This document shows, piece by piece, positions 23,555 through 32,754 of a DNA stretch of 64,000 nucleotides. The notes beneath the pieces were generated by a model. It was not told the DNA's origin and did no database searches. It saw only the letters and a program-made list of their open reading frames with translations. Both the position numbers and the translations under genes were made by a program. The stretch spans positions 2,170,001-2,234,000 of the forward strand of contig NZ_CP132203.1 in the NCBI RefSeq assembly GCF_030719035.1, in the 5' to 3' direction. Positions within the stretch are counted from its first letter, which is position 1. Each line of letters starts with the position of its first letter. Source of the DNA: Hahella sp. HNIBRBA332. GTDB taxonomy: Bacteria > Pseudomonadota > Gammaproteobacteria > Pseudomonadales > Oleiphilaceae.

Positions 23555-24345
23555 TGGTTTGGCTGCGCGGGATGTTCTTGTCCTGCATCCTGATAAGCAT
23601 CATGGCGGCGCCACATGTGCGCGCTGAGGGCAAAGTCTGGCTATCTATAGGCGAGTTTCCGCCGTTTTTCTCTTCGAAACTGAGCCACTATGGCGTTTTT
23701 CCTCATATCGTCGAAGAAGCTTTCGCCGCCGAAAATATCCAGGTCGAGTATGTCTTTCTGCCCTGGAACCGAGCGTTACGGATGGCCGCGGAAGGGGACT
23801 ACGACGGCACTCCGGGCTGGGTTTACTCGAAGGAGCGGGCGCAGCAATTTTCCTATAGCGACCCTGTTCTGATCGAAACCAAAGTGTTCTTCCATCTGAA
23901 AACTCTGGACTTTGACTGGAGCAATATTGAGGACGTCAAACCCTACAAAATTGGACTGACGCTGGGGTATTTCTACGGCCCAACGCTCGCCAGGGCGGAG
24001 CTGAGCGATGGTTTCAAGTTTGAGAGAGTCACAACCGACCTGTTGAATATGAGAAAGCTGGCGGCAGGCAGAATCCAGCTGTTTGTCGTGAATCGGGAGG
24101 TCGGAATGCAGATCGCTAAAAGCGAATTTTCACAACAGGACGCCGCCAGTTTCACCTACCATCCCACTCCGGTGGCGGTGGATACGCAACACCTGCTGAT
24201 TTCCAAAAATATTGACCCCATCCGAGCCGAATTTCTTGTGGATTCATTCAACCGGGGTTTGAGGAAGTTGAGGGAAAGCGGCAGGTACGAGCAACTATGG
24301 AAAGAAGATGTCGGCGTACCTGTCGCTTCGCCTCCGAGTCCATGA
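23554..24345 (+). CDS. periplasmic solute-binding protein, SBP_bac_3-like (orphan)
   Basis: 263 residues. A signal peptide (FLSCILISIMAAPHVRA) is followed by the two-lobe amino-acid-binding-protein fold: IGEFPPFFSS, VEYVFLPWNRALRMAAEG, SDPVLIETKVFFH, the hinge PYKIGLTLGYFYG and a C-terminal LRESGRYEQLW. No permease or ATPase gene is near, so it is an orphan receptor-like member, as often seen in marine gammaproteobacteria. Three relatives lie at 24445, 25267 and 46710, all with the same LPW/HPW or PFARG motif in lobe 1. Confidence 0.85.
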   Translation: MVWLRGMFLSCILISIMAAPHVRAEGKVWLSIGEFPPFFSSKLSHYGVFPHIVEEAFAAENIQVEYVFLPWNRALRMAAEGDYDGTPGWVYSKERAQQFSYSDPVLIETKVFFHLKTLDFDWSNIEDVKPYKIGLTLGYFYGPTLARAELSDGFKFERVTTDLLNMRKLAAGRIQLFVVNREVGMQIAKSEFSQQDAASFTYHPTPVAVDTQHLLISKNIDPIRAEFLVDSFNRGLRKLRESGRYEQLWKEDVGVPVASPPSP

Positions 24346-24397
24346 GACGTCCCGCCAAGCCGCGGCCAGTCATCCAGCCAATTATGGTTGGGTAAAC

Positions 24398-24421
24398 TTG
24401 ATAGATATCGCTATCTATCAA
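24398..24421. promoter_or_regulatory. perfect palindrome upstream of a solute-binding gene
   Basis: TTGATAGATA-TCGC-TATCTATCAA ends 23 bases before the ATG at 24445. It may be an operator or an mRNA hairpin. There is no T-tract. Confidence 0.55.
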
Positions 24422-24444
24422 TCCTTTCTGGCGCTCAGAGGGCA

Positions 24445-25233
24445 ATGATGAAAAACCTGCTGATAAGCGTTATGTATTGCGCGTTACTCTGCCCATTACT
24501 GGCGTCAGCGGAAGATCTGAGTCTGACTAATGGCGAGTGGCCTCCTTTCACTTCTGAAAACTACCGGGATTACGGGTTTATTTCCCGTGTCGTCGCAGAG
24601 GCGTACAAGTTGGAGGGAATCAACGTCAAATACACCTTTCTGCCCTGGAAAAGAGCGCTTCAGGAAGCGCGGGAGGGGGACATCTGGGTGGGCTCTGTGG
24701 CCTGGTCCAAGGCTGACGGCAGACCTGATCACTTTCTGTTCTCCGAGCCGATCATTGTGCTGACGGATGTCTTCTTTCACCGCAAAGATCTCCCTTTCGA
24801 CTGGAACTCCTTTGAGGACCTGAAGCCGTATCGAATTGGCGCGACCATCGGGTACTCCTATGGAAAAGATTTCAGCGAGGCGGAAGCAAAGGGTCTGATC
24901 ACCGTCGAGCGAATCTCCACCGATGAAAGCAACTTCAAGAAGCTGGCGCAGGGGCGCATCAATCTGTTTCCCTGCGTGCTTGAGGTAGGCTACGAAATTC
25001 TCGCTCATAATCTGCCGTCGGGCGTCGCCAACAGCATTACCAATCATCCGAAAGCGCTGAGAAGCGTTGGCTATCACGTCATCATCACCAGGAAATATCC
25101 CCAGGCCGAGCGCTATATCGCCGCCTTCAATCGCGGTCTGCAAAAGTTAAAAGACTCAGGACGCTACGAGCAGTATCTGGAAGGCATCGTGGAAGGCCAT
25201 TACCGCAGGGAATCAGATGAGGCGACGAAATAA
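24445..25233 (+). CDS. periplasmic solute-binding protein, SBP_bac_3-like (orphan)
   Basis: 262 residues from the ATG at 24445, with AGAGGG just before. Signal peptide LISVMYCALLCPLLASA, then LTNGEWPPFTSENY, VKYTFLPWKRALQEAREG, SEPIIVLTDVFFH, YRIGATIGYSYG and a closing LKDSGRYEQYL. It is a clear paralogue of the gene at 23554, about 100 bases upstream, and probably arose by tandem duplication. The ligand is unknown and no transporter genes are present. Confidence 0.85.
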   Translation: MMKNLLISVMYCALLCPLLASAEDLSLTNGEWPPFTSENYRDYGFISRVVAEAYKLEGINVKYTFLPWKRALQEAREGDIWVGSVAWSKADGRPDHFLFSEPIIVLTDVFFHRKDLPFDWNSFEDLKPYRIGATIGYSYGKDFSEAEAKGLITVERISTDESNFKKLAQGRINLFPCVLEVGYEILAHNLPSGVANSITNHPKALRSVGYHVIITRKYPQAERYIAAFNRGLQKLKDSGRYEQYLEGIVEGHYRRESDEATK

Positions 25234-25266
25234 TACGACTGAATAAAACGATGAGAAGCTATAACG

Positions 25267-26073
25267 TCATTGCGCCGGGCTTTCGGCGGGGATGAGGCTG
25301 GGATCTACTTGCAGGCGATTCAGTCTGCCAGAATCAACTAATTGCTGCATGCCTTTATCAAACTGCGCTTTCAGCCATGCATGTCGCGGCGATTTCTTCG
25401 AAAACATCAGATACAGCTTCGCGGTGTACAATTGTTCCGGCAGGTACCTGATTTGCTGACGCTCCGCTGCGTTAAAATGTTTTCTTAAGACTTCCAGCCC
25501 TACCACCAGATCACTGGGAAACAGGTCAATATGGCCTTTGATCAGTTGTCTGAAGTTGGTCATTTCCGAGTCGCTGCGACGCACTGTAAATAATCCTGTC
25601 CGCACCGCCTCATCTATCTTATTCCCGTAGTTGTAGCCCAGTATGGCGCCGACACGCAGCTTGGTTGCGTCTTCTGGTGGCGTCCAGATTTCCTCCCATG
25701 ACACAGCGCGATGCTTTGAGTAAAAGAACACCGTGCGCTCAATGATGATCGGCATCTCGCTGAATACGAAATCCTGCTCCCGCTCCGCTGTTTTTTCCCA
25801 CGCAATGGTAGCGTCCAGTTCTCCCCGCTGACAGAGCAAGAAGCTGCGATTCCAGGGGTGGAAGCGGTACTCCACATCAATATTCACCAGTGCAAACGCT
25901 TCGGTGACAATCTGCGAGGAGGGACCAAAGTGGGGCGAATCCTCGGAAATATACGGCGGCCACTCGCCGCTGCCGATAAGGATCACCTCCTGCGCCGCCG
26001 TTGGAGCGCAGCAGAAAAGCGCCAGACTCAGCTGCAATAAGATCGAAAGATTTTGCAAACGCCAGCGCATCAT
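25267..26073 (-). CDS. periplasmic solute-binding protein, SBP_bac_3-like (orphan)
   Basis: 268 residues, on the opposite strand and convergent with the previous paralogue. Signal peptide LSILLQLSLALFCCAPTAAQ, then IGSGEWPPYISED, VEYRFHPWNRSFLLCQRG, SEMPIIIERTVFFYS, LRVGAILGYNYGN and VDSGRLNRLQ. It has the same domain order as its two neighbours but is more diverged. The start is uncertain: ATG 26073 gives a normal signal peptide, and ATG 26100 would add nine residues. Confidence 0.83.
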   Translation of the reverse strand: MMRWRLQNLSILLQLSLALFCCAPTAAQEVILIGSGEWPPYISEDSPHFGPSSQIVTEAFALVNIDVEYRFHPWNRSFLLCQRGELDATIAWEKTAEREQDFVFSEMPIIIERTVFFYSKHRAVSWEEIWTPPEDATKLRVGAILGYNYGNKIDEAVRTGLFTVRRSDSEMTNFRQLIKGHIDLFPSDLVVGLEVLRKHFNAAERQQIRYLPEQLYTAKLYLMFSKKSPRHAWLKAQFDKGMQQLVDSGRLNRLQVDPSLIPAESPAQ

Positions 26074-26136
26074 TGTCACCCGAATAGTCGTGCATGACAT
26101 CTAAAAGCGTAGCAGACCCCGTCAACAACGCAGGCC

Positions 26137-26159
26137 GGATAAGCAAAGCGCCATCCGAC
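26137..26159. repeat. short dispersed element GGATAAGC type, copy 1
   Basis: The 23 bases GGATAAGCAAAGCGCCATCC plus GAC recur exactly in reverse complement at 46643-46665. The ends of the 125-bp repeats carry a related TTATCC arm. Confidence 0.7.
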
Positions 26160-26190
26160 ATATCGTCCAGAATCCTGCTATTGCATCGGG

Positions 26191-28179
26191 TTACTTGCAA
26201 AGACGCAGGTAAATCAGCAGGTTAAGCAGTGCGGAGGGGGTGGTTGCGGCGTTGTCCTCGCGCCAGTCAATCGCGCGGGACATGATTTGACTCAGCCGGT
26301 GCAGTCCTATGGTTTCGCACTGTTGCGTTATTTCCCGCCACCGGCATTGAGCATTGGGCGCCGCTTGTCTAATTCCCGTGATCAGCAGGTCGCAGAGTAA
26401 TTGATCTAAATCCTCTAATAGCTGAGACAGGGCGGATCGCTCCAGAGCAAGGCGGTTTGCCGCAGGTAATGCGTGAGTGGCGGGTATCCCGGGCAGACTG
26501 GCGTCGATATAGGGTTGCAGCATCATGGCTTGTTGATTCACGGAATACACAATACTGATCGGCTCGATCATCAGCGCATGCGTGTGCTCTGTAACGGCGC
26601 CGGCGACATAGCTGATTTGGGCGCTTTGCATACGCAGCAGTTGCAATAACGCTTCCGCGCCCTCCGCCCCTCGCGTCGAGTAGGGGAAAGCAAGCGCCAT
26701 GCTGGCGCCTTTGGCGTCCAGGAGGTCCGCTCTGACGCACTGGGACGCGCTATCGAAACGGGGATTGGCGACGCCAGCGACTTTGAGTACGTAAAAATTT
26801 TCATTGGCCTTGAGAGACCGAAACGGCCCCGCCAGCCGACTGGCCAGGCGCCGGAGGAGTTCATCGAAGTCCTCCATCAACAGGTTCTGGCGCAGCGTCG
26901 ACCATTGATAGGACTGTGGATTAACCGCGGTCTGGCGACCAAAGGTCATACGGTTATCCAGGGATAGCTTGGCGCCTGAGGTGAGTACCTGGCCTTTGCC
27001 GTAATCATGGATAGGGTGTTGCAGCATATACATACGCTGGGCGATCTGGTGATTCGAGTGGGGCGCGGCTTCCTCCTTCGAGGTTTTCTGGCGTTTCTCC
27101 AGAATCACGAGCGCGCCGGTATCCACACTCTGTAAAAACACCTCCGCCAGGACGCCGTCACTGTCTTCTCGCATGCGACATCCCAGACCTATATACCGGG
27201 ATTTACCGGTTCGTTCCTTCACCCTTTGGGGTCCACCGCCTCTAATCACGACTTCCGGCGCAGAGAGCGCCGGAGAGGCGAGGGCGCGGCGCCGGCAGAG
27301 CAGCTCGCCCATGTGGCGAATCGCCTGCGAAGGTGAAAAAGAACCGTCACGGCGATGATAGCGGTCTATCTGCTCTACCAGGCGCTCACAATGGCTGGCG
27401 GGCCAGAGCCAGTCATGCTCGTGCAGCGTTTTGGCGGCGCGCCTGAGTTTATCCCGCAGCCCTGGCTCCAACTGAGACAGTCCGCACTGCAGTAAATGCA
27501 CAAACAGATCGCCGATAGACGGCAACCTGTCCGGCTCCACTGGCGGCCGCGGGCAAGTGCTGACATAGCCGGCGGTTTGACCTGGCGGTAGCCGCCTGAA
27601 CGCGAGGATGGCGATAACCGCCGCCACCGCGGTCAGGTTGTCGTCGCCATCGGACTGCACATAACGCGGATCGCCCGGCGCCAGGAAGCGGACCGCCACG
27701 CCAATCGTCTCAATAATCGCCAGCGGCTTTTCACTGAGCGCCAACTCCACCAGTACGCCGTCCTGAAACCACTTCTTCGCTTTGCGAATTTGAGCGGGAG
27801 AGTATGTCTTCTCCATCTGCTCGTCGCTGATCTCTCCCGGATTCCAGATGACGGGTACAGCGCTTTCGGCATGCTCCTCCGCGCACATTTCCTGATAGGC
27901 CAGCACCAGCGTAATCAGGTGGCGACAGGTGGTGGTCGAGGGACATGTGCACCGACCATGCGGGAACGCCTGATCCGCCTCCAGCTGCGTGACCACGCCA
28001 TCCGGCCAGTGCGCCGCCAGGTTGCCGGCGTCATCTTCTGACAATAGCGTCTGGTTCGCGCCCAGCTGTGCGCCCAGCTTCTCCAGTTCTTTCTGCGCTC
28101 TTTTAACGGTTCCCCGATTGGCGTAACCCTCCAGGTCCTGCAGCGTCATGCTGAGCAAATCATCCCGGCGCTTGGTCAT
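26191..28179 (-). CDS. yehQ: SWIM zinc-finger protein (YehQ-like)
   Basis: 662 residues. A SWIM zinc finger lies near the N-terminus: CTC (Cys77, Cys79), Cys85 and His87 in GRCTCPSTTTCRHLI, that is CxC-x5-CxH. The remainder has no known catalytic motif; a Lys/Arg-rich segment (RVKERTGKSRYIGLG) is near residue 320. It is the last gene of a five-gene operon with WGR/DUF4132, MoxR ATPase, DUF5682 and VWA genes, the same set as the E. coli yehI-L-M-P-Q group. SWIM fingers bind DNA or protein. Its role here is unknown; it could recognise the target or tether the complex. A 45-base gap separates it from the VWA gene. Confidence 0.82.
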   Translation of the reverse strand: MTKRRDDLLSMTLQDLEGYANRGTVKRAQKELEKLGAQLGANQTLLSEDDAGNLAAHWPDGVVTQLEADQAFPHGRCTCPSTTTCRHLITLVLAYQEMCAEEHAESAVPVIWNPGEISDEQMEKTYSPAQIRKAKKWFQDGVLVELALSEKPLAIIETIGVAVRFLAPGDPRYVQSDGDDNLTAVAAVIAILAFRRLPPGQTAGYVSTCPRPPVEPDRLPSIGDLFVHLLQCGLSQLEPGLRDKLRRAAKTLHEHDWLWPASHCERLVEQIDRYHRRDGSFSPSQAIRHMGELLCRRRALASPALSAPEVVIRGGGPQRVKERTGKSRYIGLGCRMREDSDGVLAEVFLQSVDTGALVILEKRQKTSKEEAAPHSNHQIAQRMYMLQHPIHDYGKGQVLTSGAKLSLDNRMTFGRQTAVNPQSYQWSTLRQNLLMEDFDELLRRLASRLAGPFRSLKANENFYVLKVAGVANPRFDSASQCVRADLLDAKGASMALAFPYSTRGAEGAEALLQLLRMQSAQISYVAGAVTEHTHALMIEPISIVYSVNQQAMMLQPYIDASLPGIPATHALPAANRLALERSALSQLLEDLDQLLCDLLITGIRQAAPNAQCRWREITQQCETIGLHRLSQIMSRAIDWREDNAATTPSALLNLLIYLRLCK

Positions 28180-28224
28180 TCGGCGTTACTCTCACTCACT
28201 AGCATTACTCAACATCACCGGTTG

Positions 28225-29340
28225 TCACTCGATTACTTCCGACACCCAGTTGGCGAGCTCGCCTGGCGTCATGCATCCCACTTTTGCGCCAATATTCGCC
28301 ATCTGTTGCGCCAGGCGCTGGTCATAAACCGGGTTGGCTCGCTCATCCAGCGCTGCAAGGCCCAGCACCTGAACGCCGCTTTCAACCAGATCCTGGGTGA
28401 CGCTCAGCAAACGACGAGGATCGCCGCCCTCATAAAAATCGGAAATCACCACGAGAATGGTCTTGGTCGGCTGAGACACCAGAGACGCGCCATACTGCAT
28501 CGCGTGGGCGATGTCGGTGCCTCCGCCCATCTGCACTTTCATCAACGTCTCCACCGGGTCCTGACAATGATCGGTAAGGTCCACTATATTCGTGTCGAAA
28601 ACCACCAAATGGGTGTCCAGAGCCTGGATGCCCCAGAAAATGGACGCGGTTACCGCGGAGTAAATAACACTGTCCATCATGCTGCCGGACTGATCCACCA
28701 GGATGATGAGTCGCCATTTATCACTTTGCCGTCGAATGCGCGAGTGGAAATAGGGCGTTTCAATGACCAGTCTTCCGCGTTTGCGGTCATAGTGCTTCAG
28801 GTTGCGACGAATGGTCTCCCTGGCGTCAAAGTTCTTCGCAATCTTGAGGTGACTGCGCTTTAAGCGATGAACTCGTCCCAGAAACGGATGACGCATCGGG
28901 CGGGCCAGTTTTTCCAGCAGCTCGGAGATCACCCGCTTAGCCATGGCTCTCGCCAGGGCGAGAACCTCCTGATTCATAAGATGTTTGGTGTGCAGGATGG
29001 CTTTGAGCAAAGTCAGGCTGGGTTGCGCCCTTTTCAATAGCTCAGGGTTGGTCACCATCTCCTGAATCTGATAGCGCTCCAGCGCGTCTTTCTCCAGACG
29101 TTCAATCGTTTCCCTGGGGAAAAGTTCATGAATGCCGTTAATCCACTCCGGAATGGTGAGCGACGAGGCGTCCAGCGTCCCGCCGCGAATATTGCGGTTG
29201 TCCCGTTGGTATTCCTTACCATAGAGATAATCCAGTAACTGATCCTGACGGCATTGCTGGGGCGTCATGGAGGGGGTCAGATGTTCGCTGTCCGTTTCGC
29301 CGAGAATCAGGCGCCACCTCAATAGCTGTTCAGCCTTCAT
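28225..29340 (-). CDS. yehP: VWA-domain protein (YehP-like)
   Basis: 371 residues. The N-terminal ~200 are helical and charged. The C-terminal half is a von Willebrand A domain with a complete MIDAS: DQSGSM at about 216-221, Thr in SAVTASIF, and Asp in a later VVISDFYEGGD. The pairing of a MoxR ATPase with a VWA protein in one operon is a classic chaperone-like arrangement in which the ATPase remodels the metal-bound VWA partner or its ligand. ATG 29340 lies 11 bases inside the end of the DUF5682 gene. A longer frame to 29397 overlaps that gene fully and was not used. Confidence 0.88.
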   Translation of the reverse strand: MKAEQLLRWRLILGETDSEHLTPSMTPQQCRQDQLLDYLYGKEYQRDNRNIRGGTLDASSLTIPEWINGIHELFPRETIERLEKDALERYQIQEMVTNPELLKRAQPSLTLLKAILHTKHLMNQEVLALARAMAKRVISELLEKLARPMRHPFLGRVHRLKRSHLKIAKNFDARETIRRNLKHYDRKRGRLVIETPYFHSRIRRQSDKWRLIILVDQSGSMMDSVIYSAVTASIFWGIQALDTHLVVFDTNIVDLTDHCQDPVETLMKVQMGGGTDIAHAMQYGASLVSQPTKTILVVISDFYEGGDPRRLLSVTQDLVESGVQVLGLAALDERANPVYDQRLAQQMANIGAKVGCMTPGELANWVSEVIE

Positions 29341-31660
29341 CGGTGATCTCCAGCTCGATGCCATATTCGCGGGCCGTGGCGAGCAGGGCGCTTTCAAACT
29401 TCATGGCCGCTTCAATATCCTTCAGTTCAGGAGTAAATGCCTCGGCTTCTGTCCCGGCGTGCGCAGGCGCTGCGATTCCCGGCAGATGATCCGCCAGATA
29501 CAGTTTTTCCCGCGGCGTGAAGTAAGTGAACGCCAGGCGCAGACTGGGCAGCGCCTGCAAAAACTCGTGCGCGTCATAACCCTGCACCACTTGGTGTATC
29601 ACATTGATTAAATCAGGATGGCGCTGCACCGTCTCTCTGGCGATGCGAAACAGGCCGACAAGAAAATCCCCCAATTCCGATGTGGCGATCTGCCGGACAA
29701 AGGGGGTAATGCTTTCTCCAGGGGTAACGCCCAGCATAAAGCAGGCGCCCAAAGCCGCTCCCCGGATTTCCGGCGCCTGCTCTGGCTCCTTGCACTGGTT
29801 CTGCAAGCTGTCCGCGAAGGGCGCTTTGGACCAGCCCAACGCCTGCGACAGGGCAAAATGACAATGCAATAGCGTTCGAATCGCTTCGACAAACTCGAAG
29901 CCTTTGTCAGGACGCCCCAGAGAGTCGAGCAAGAACAGCCCGCGTTCATACAAGGCGTTCGTCAGTGGGGCAGTGGCGTCGATATTGTCCCACTCAAGAA
30001 TATCGTCATACCTTTGCAGGTAAGTCATGTGGTTCAGGGCCGACGCCACTTCCACAAAATCGCTGCAAAGGCCTGCCTGTTGGGTCAGCTCCGTCATCAG
30101 GTTGCGGGCGTGGCGACCCAGTCCGCACAGTGCGGCGAGAATGAGCAGCTCCGCCGTGTCGCCCAGGCGACCTTTGCGCCGCATCTTCTCCAGTAACCGC
30201 TGATTGGCGGCTTCCTCCAACGAGGCTCCATACTTGGAGGCTTCGATTTTTCCGGCGTCGAATTCAGGCGTCCACTGCAGCTTCCATTGCGCCTGCGCCT
30301 CCATAAGATCATCTCGGGCGACGAAGTCCGGCGTGGACAATAGTTCAAATCCCGCCATGTTCAGAAGCTGCAGTTGTCGCAATACTCGGTTGCGCTGCAG
30401 ATCGCCCGCTTCCAGCAGATTCAGGGAGACGATGCGAGGCGTCGTGGACGGCCATAAATCCAGTGATCGCAAGAGCGCGTCGATGTCCTTCGCCAAAGGC
30501 GGCAGGCTTGTCTCATCGTGCAAACGCCCCTGACGATCGCCTCGAAATACCTCATGAATCACTTCGTGCATGGGGTGATAGCCCCCATGAGCCAGTTCGT
30601 CTTTGATGATGGCGCTGCTCAGCCCGTCGAAAATGTCTTCGCGCCATGGCGTGGGATGACCGCGCAAGGACGCCAGCGCCCCGATGCTGCATTCCGCCGC
30701 AATACGGTCGGCGGTGCTGAACGTCAGTTTGCGATGACGCAAATTCAGGGCGATGGCGTCGATCAGCGGCTGCGTCTGAAATTCGCCGTCGCTTGAGCGC
30801 GCTGACCAGACCTGATGATAGAACTCCGGACCGGGCATGCCGGATTGATACCCGGTCAGCGCATCCAGACGGGCGTAGCTGTATGGGGTGAGGGCGGCGC
30901 CTTGTTCCCGCCAGGGCGTTTCTGATTGCGGTGGCGGAGTCGAATTGTCCGCGCACGTCAGCAGCTCAGACAACGCGCTGGTGTGGAAGCCCCCCGTCAC
31001 CACCAGAATCGCGCCAGACACGCGCTTGCCGACTTCACGAATTCTGTCCGCCATGTGGCGCTCCCGCGCCTGATTGACCAGATCCGGCGGCAAGCCCTGG
31101 CGCTCTCGATCTTCGTCTTCAAAGGTGCGAATCGCCAGGCAAAAGGCGGCGACTTTCTGCTTCAGTGCGTCGGGGGACGCCGGATCGATTTCAAACAGCT
31201 CGTCCCAGGCGGCGTCAAAATCTTCCACTTTCAGCTTCTGACATAGCGCCTGGATATACCGGCTTCGCCTTAATTCGCCATCGGCGTAGCGATGCTCCTG
31301 ATCCTGGATTTCCTGCTCGGCGTTGTGAAGCCGCAATGCGCAGATCTCGGGCCAGGGCAGGTCGATGAACGCCGCCTCGCACTTGAGCTGCTGCGCCGCC
31401 TGTAACGCGCGCCACTCAGGACTGTACTCACAGAAAGGGTGGTACGCCCCCGCCCGGTGGTCGTCGTTCGCAACGTAGGTATAAATCGCCAGCGGCAATT
31501 GATGGGAGAGGAACAGCTCTTCCAGTTGCGCATTATATTCACTGGGCCCTTCGATCAGGATAGCCTGCGGCTGCAGCGCCATCGCATAGTCATACACCGC
31601 AAGGGCGCAGGCGGGACTGTGATGCCGAACCGGGAAAAAATGAATACGGTCAGAGAGCAT
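29330..31660 (-). CDS. yehM: DUF5682 family protein (YehM-like)
   Basis: 776 residues. The N-terminal ~240 show a metal-site-like motif set: VRHHSP (His13, His14), ILIEGP (Glu37), REXXM as RERHM (Glu200, His202) and VTGGFH (His226). This set recalls the erythromycin-esterase/ChaN/TraB-like superfamily, so an enzyme is possible, though DUF5682 has no established activity. The C-terminal two thirds are helical without clear motifs. It starts immediately after the MoxR gene with a TGATG overlap and is the middle gene of the yeh-type operon. Confidence 0.82.
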   Translation of the reverse strand: MLSDRIHFFPVRHHSPACALAVYDYAMALQPQAILIEGPSEYNAQLEELFLSHQLPLAIYTYVANDDHRAGAYHPFCEYSPEWRALQAAQQLKCEAAFIDLPWPEICALRLHNAEQEIQDQEHRYADGELRRSRYIQALCQKLKVEDFDAAWDELFEIDPASPDALKQKVAAFCLAIRTFEDEDRERQGLPPDLVNQARERHMADRIREVGKRVSGAILVVTGGFHTSALSELLTCADNSTPPPQSETPWREQGAALTPYSYARLDALTGYQSGMPGPEFYHQVWSARSSDGEFQTQPLIDAIALNLRHRKLTFSTADRIAAECSIGALASLRGHPTPWREDIFDGLSSAIIKDELAHGGYHPMHEVIHEVFRGDRQGRLHDETSLPPLAKDIDALLRSLDLWPSTTPRIVSLNLLEAGDLQRNRVLRQLQLLNMAGFELLSTPDFVARDDLMEAQAQWKLQWTPEFDAGKIEASKYGASLEEAANQRLLEKMRRKGRLGDTAELLILAALCGLGRHARNLMTELTQQAGLCSDFVEVASALNHMTYLQRYDDILEWDNIDATAPLTNALYERGLFLLDSLGRPDKGFEFVEAIRTLLHCHFALSQALGWSKAPFADSLQNQCKEPEQAPEIRGAALGACFMLGVTPGESITPFVRQIATSELGDFLVGLFRIARETVQRHPDLINVIHQVVQGYDAHEFLQALPSLRLAFTYFTPREKLYLADHLPGIAAPAHAGTEAEAFTPELKDIEAAMKFESALLATAREYGIELEITDEG

Positions 31661-32754
31661 CAGTGGTCACTTAACGCCTGTTTCGCGCTGGCGAATTCGC
31701 TCCAGGCGGCCCCTTTGCGCTTGCCCGCCACATGATGAAAGTAGTGTCTGATTTTCTTGAGGTCTTCGCTGGAGTCCTTGGCGGCGGTGGAGCCCAGGGC
31801 CGAAACGAGATGTTCGGCGGTGATGGCGCCCGCGTTGTAGTAATATCCCTGCACGCAGGCGGCGAAGGCCACAGCGACGGACTCCGCCGTACTCATGACG
31901 GAATTGAGCGGCTCCAGAGCGCCGCCGCCGATAACCTTGCCGTTGCGCAACTCATGAAAAATCGTCACCAGCACTTCGGCCTTGTCGACCGGCAGCGTCA
32001 TGGGGATTCCTGCTTGTTGCAGTAGGGCGTTAGTCTCTCTCGCGACTAATTCCATTTCTTCTTCGATGCTGGCGATAGGGTGCACCGTTTCAAAATTGAG
32101 GCGGCGCTTCAACGCCGCGCTCATTTCATTGACGCCTTTATCCAGGGTGTTGGCGGTCGCTATCAGGTTGAAGCCCTGGCGCGCGTAGACCGCGCTTGCG
32201 CTCTGCTCCAGCTCGGGAATATGCAGCACCCGGTCGCTCAGAATGGACAACAGGGTATCCTGAATCTCCAGAGGGCAACGGGTAATTTCTTCAAAGCGAA
32301 CCAGTTTGCCCTGTTGCATGCCCTGATACACCGGCGCTGGAACCAGGGACTCGGGACCGGGCCCTTTTTCCAGCAGCAAGGCGTAGTTCCAGGTGTATTT
32401 GATCTGGTCCTCAGTCGTCCCCGCCGACCCCTGGATGGTTAATCCCGAGTCCCCTGAGATCGCGGCGGCGAGCAATTCGCTCAGATAACTTTTGGCGGAA
32501 CCCGGCGGTCCGATCAACATCAGGCCGCGGTTGGTCGCCAGGGTGGCCACGCAGCGCTCTATGAAGCGCCGTTTCCCCACGAATTTGGGGCTGATGTTCT
32601 GGCGGGCGTCGCCCAAAATAAAGTCGATGACCGCCAAAGGGGAGAGATTCCAGCCTGGAGGCTTGACGCTTTCACGGTCCTTGGCGACCAACTGCGCAAG
32701 CTCTTCGGCGTAGCGCTGTTCCGCTGGCGGACGCTGCAGGGCTAAATCACTCAT
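31660..32754 (-). CDS. yehL: MoxR-family AAA+ ATPase (YehL-like)
   Basis: 364 residues. Walker A is IGPPGSAKSYL (Lys88), Walker B is LVRFEEITRC (about 151-160), sensor 1 is FNLIATANTLDKG and an arginine pair is in ALKRRLNF. In most MoxR proteins Walker B ends Asp-Glu; here it is Glu-Glu, which may alter hydrolysis. MoxR ATPases act as chaperones for VWA-domain partners, and such a gene lies two positions downstream. The start overlaps the WGR gene stop (ATGA), so the two are coupled. Confidence 0.92.
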   Translation of the reverse strand: MSDLALQRPPAEQRYAEELAQLVAKDRESVKPPGWNLSPLAVIDFILGDARQNISPKFVGKRRFIERCVATLATNRGLMLIGPPGSAKSYLSELLAAAISGDSGLTIQGSAGTTEDQIKYTWNYALLLEKGPGPESLVPAPVYQGMQQGKLVRFEEITRCPLEIQDTLLSILSDRVLHIPELEQSASAVYARQGFNLIATANTLDKGVNEMSAALKRRLNFETVHPIASIEEEMELVARETNALLQQAGIPMTLPVDKAEVLVTIFHELRNGKVIGGGALEPLNSVMSTAESVAVAFAACVQGYYYNAGAITAEHLVSALGSTAAKDSSEDLKKIRHYFHHVAGKRKGAAWSEFASAKQALSDH

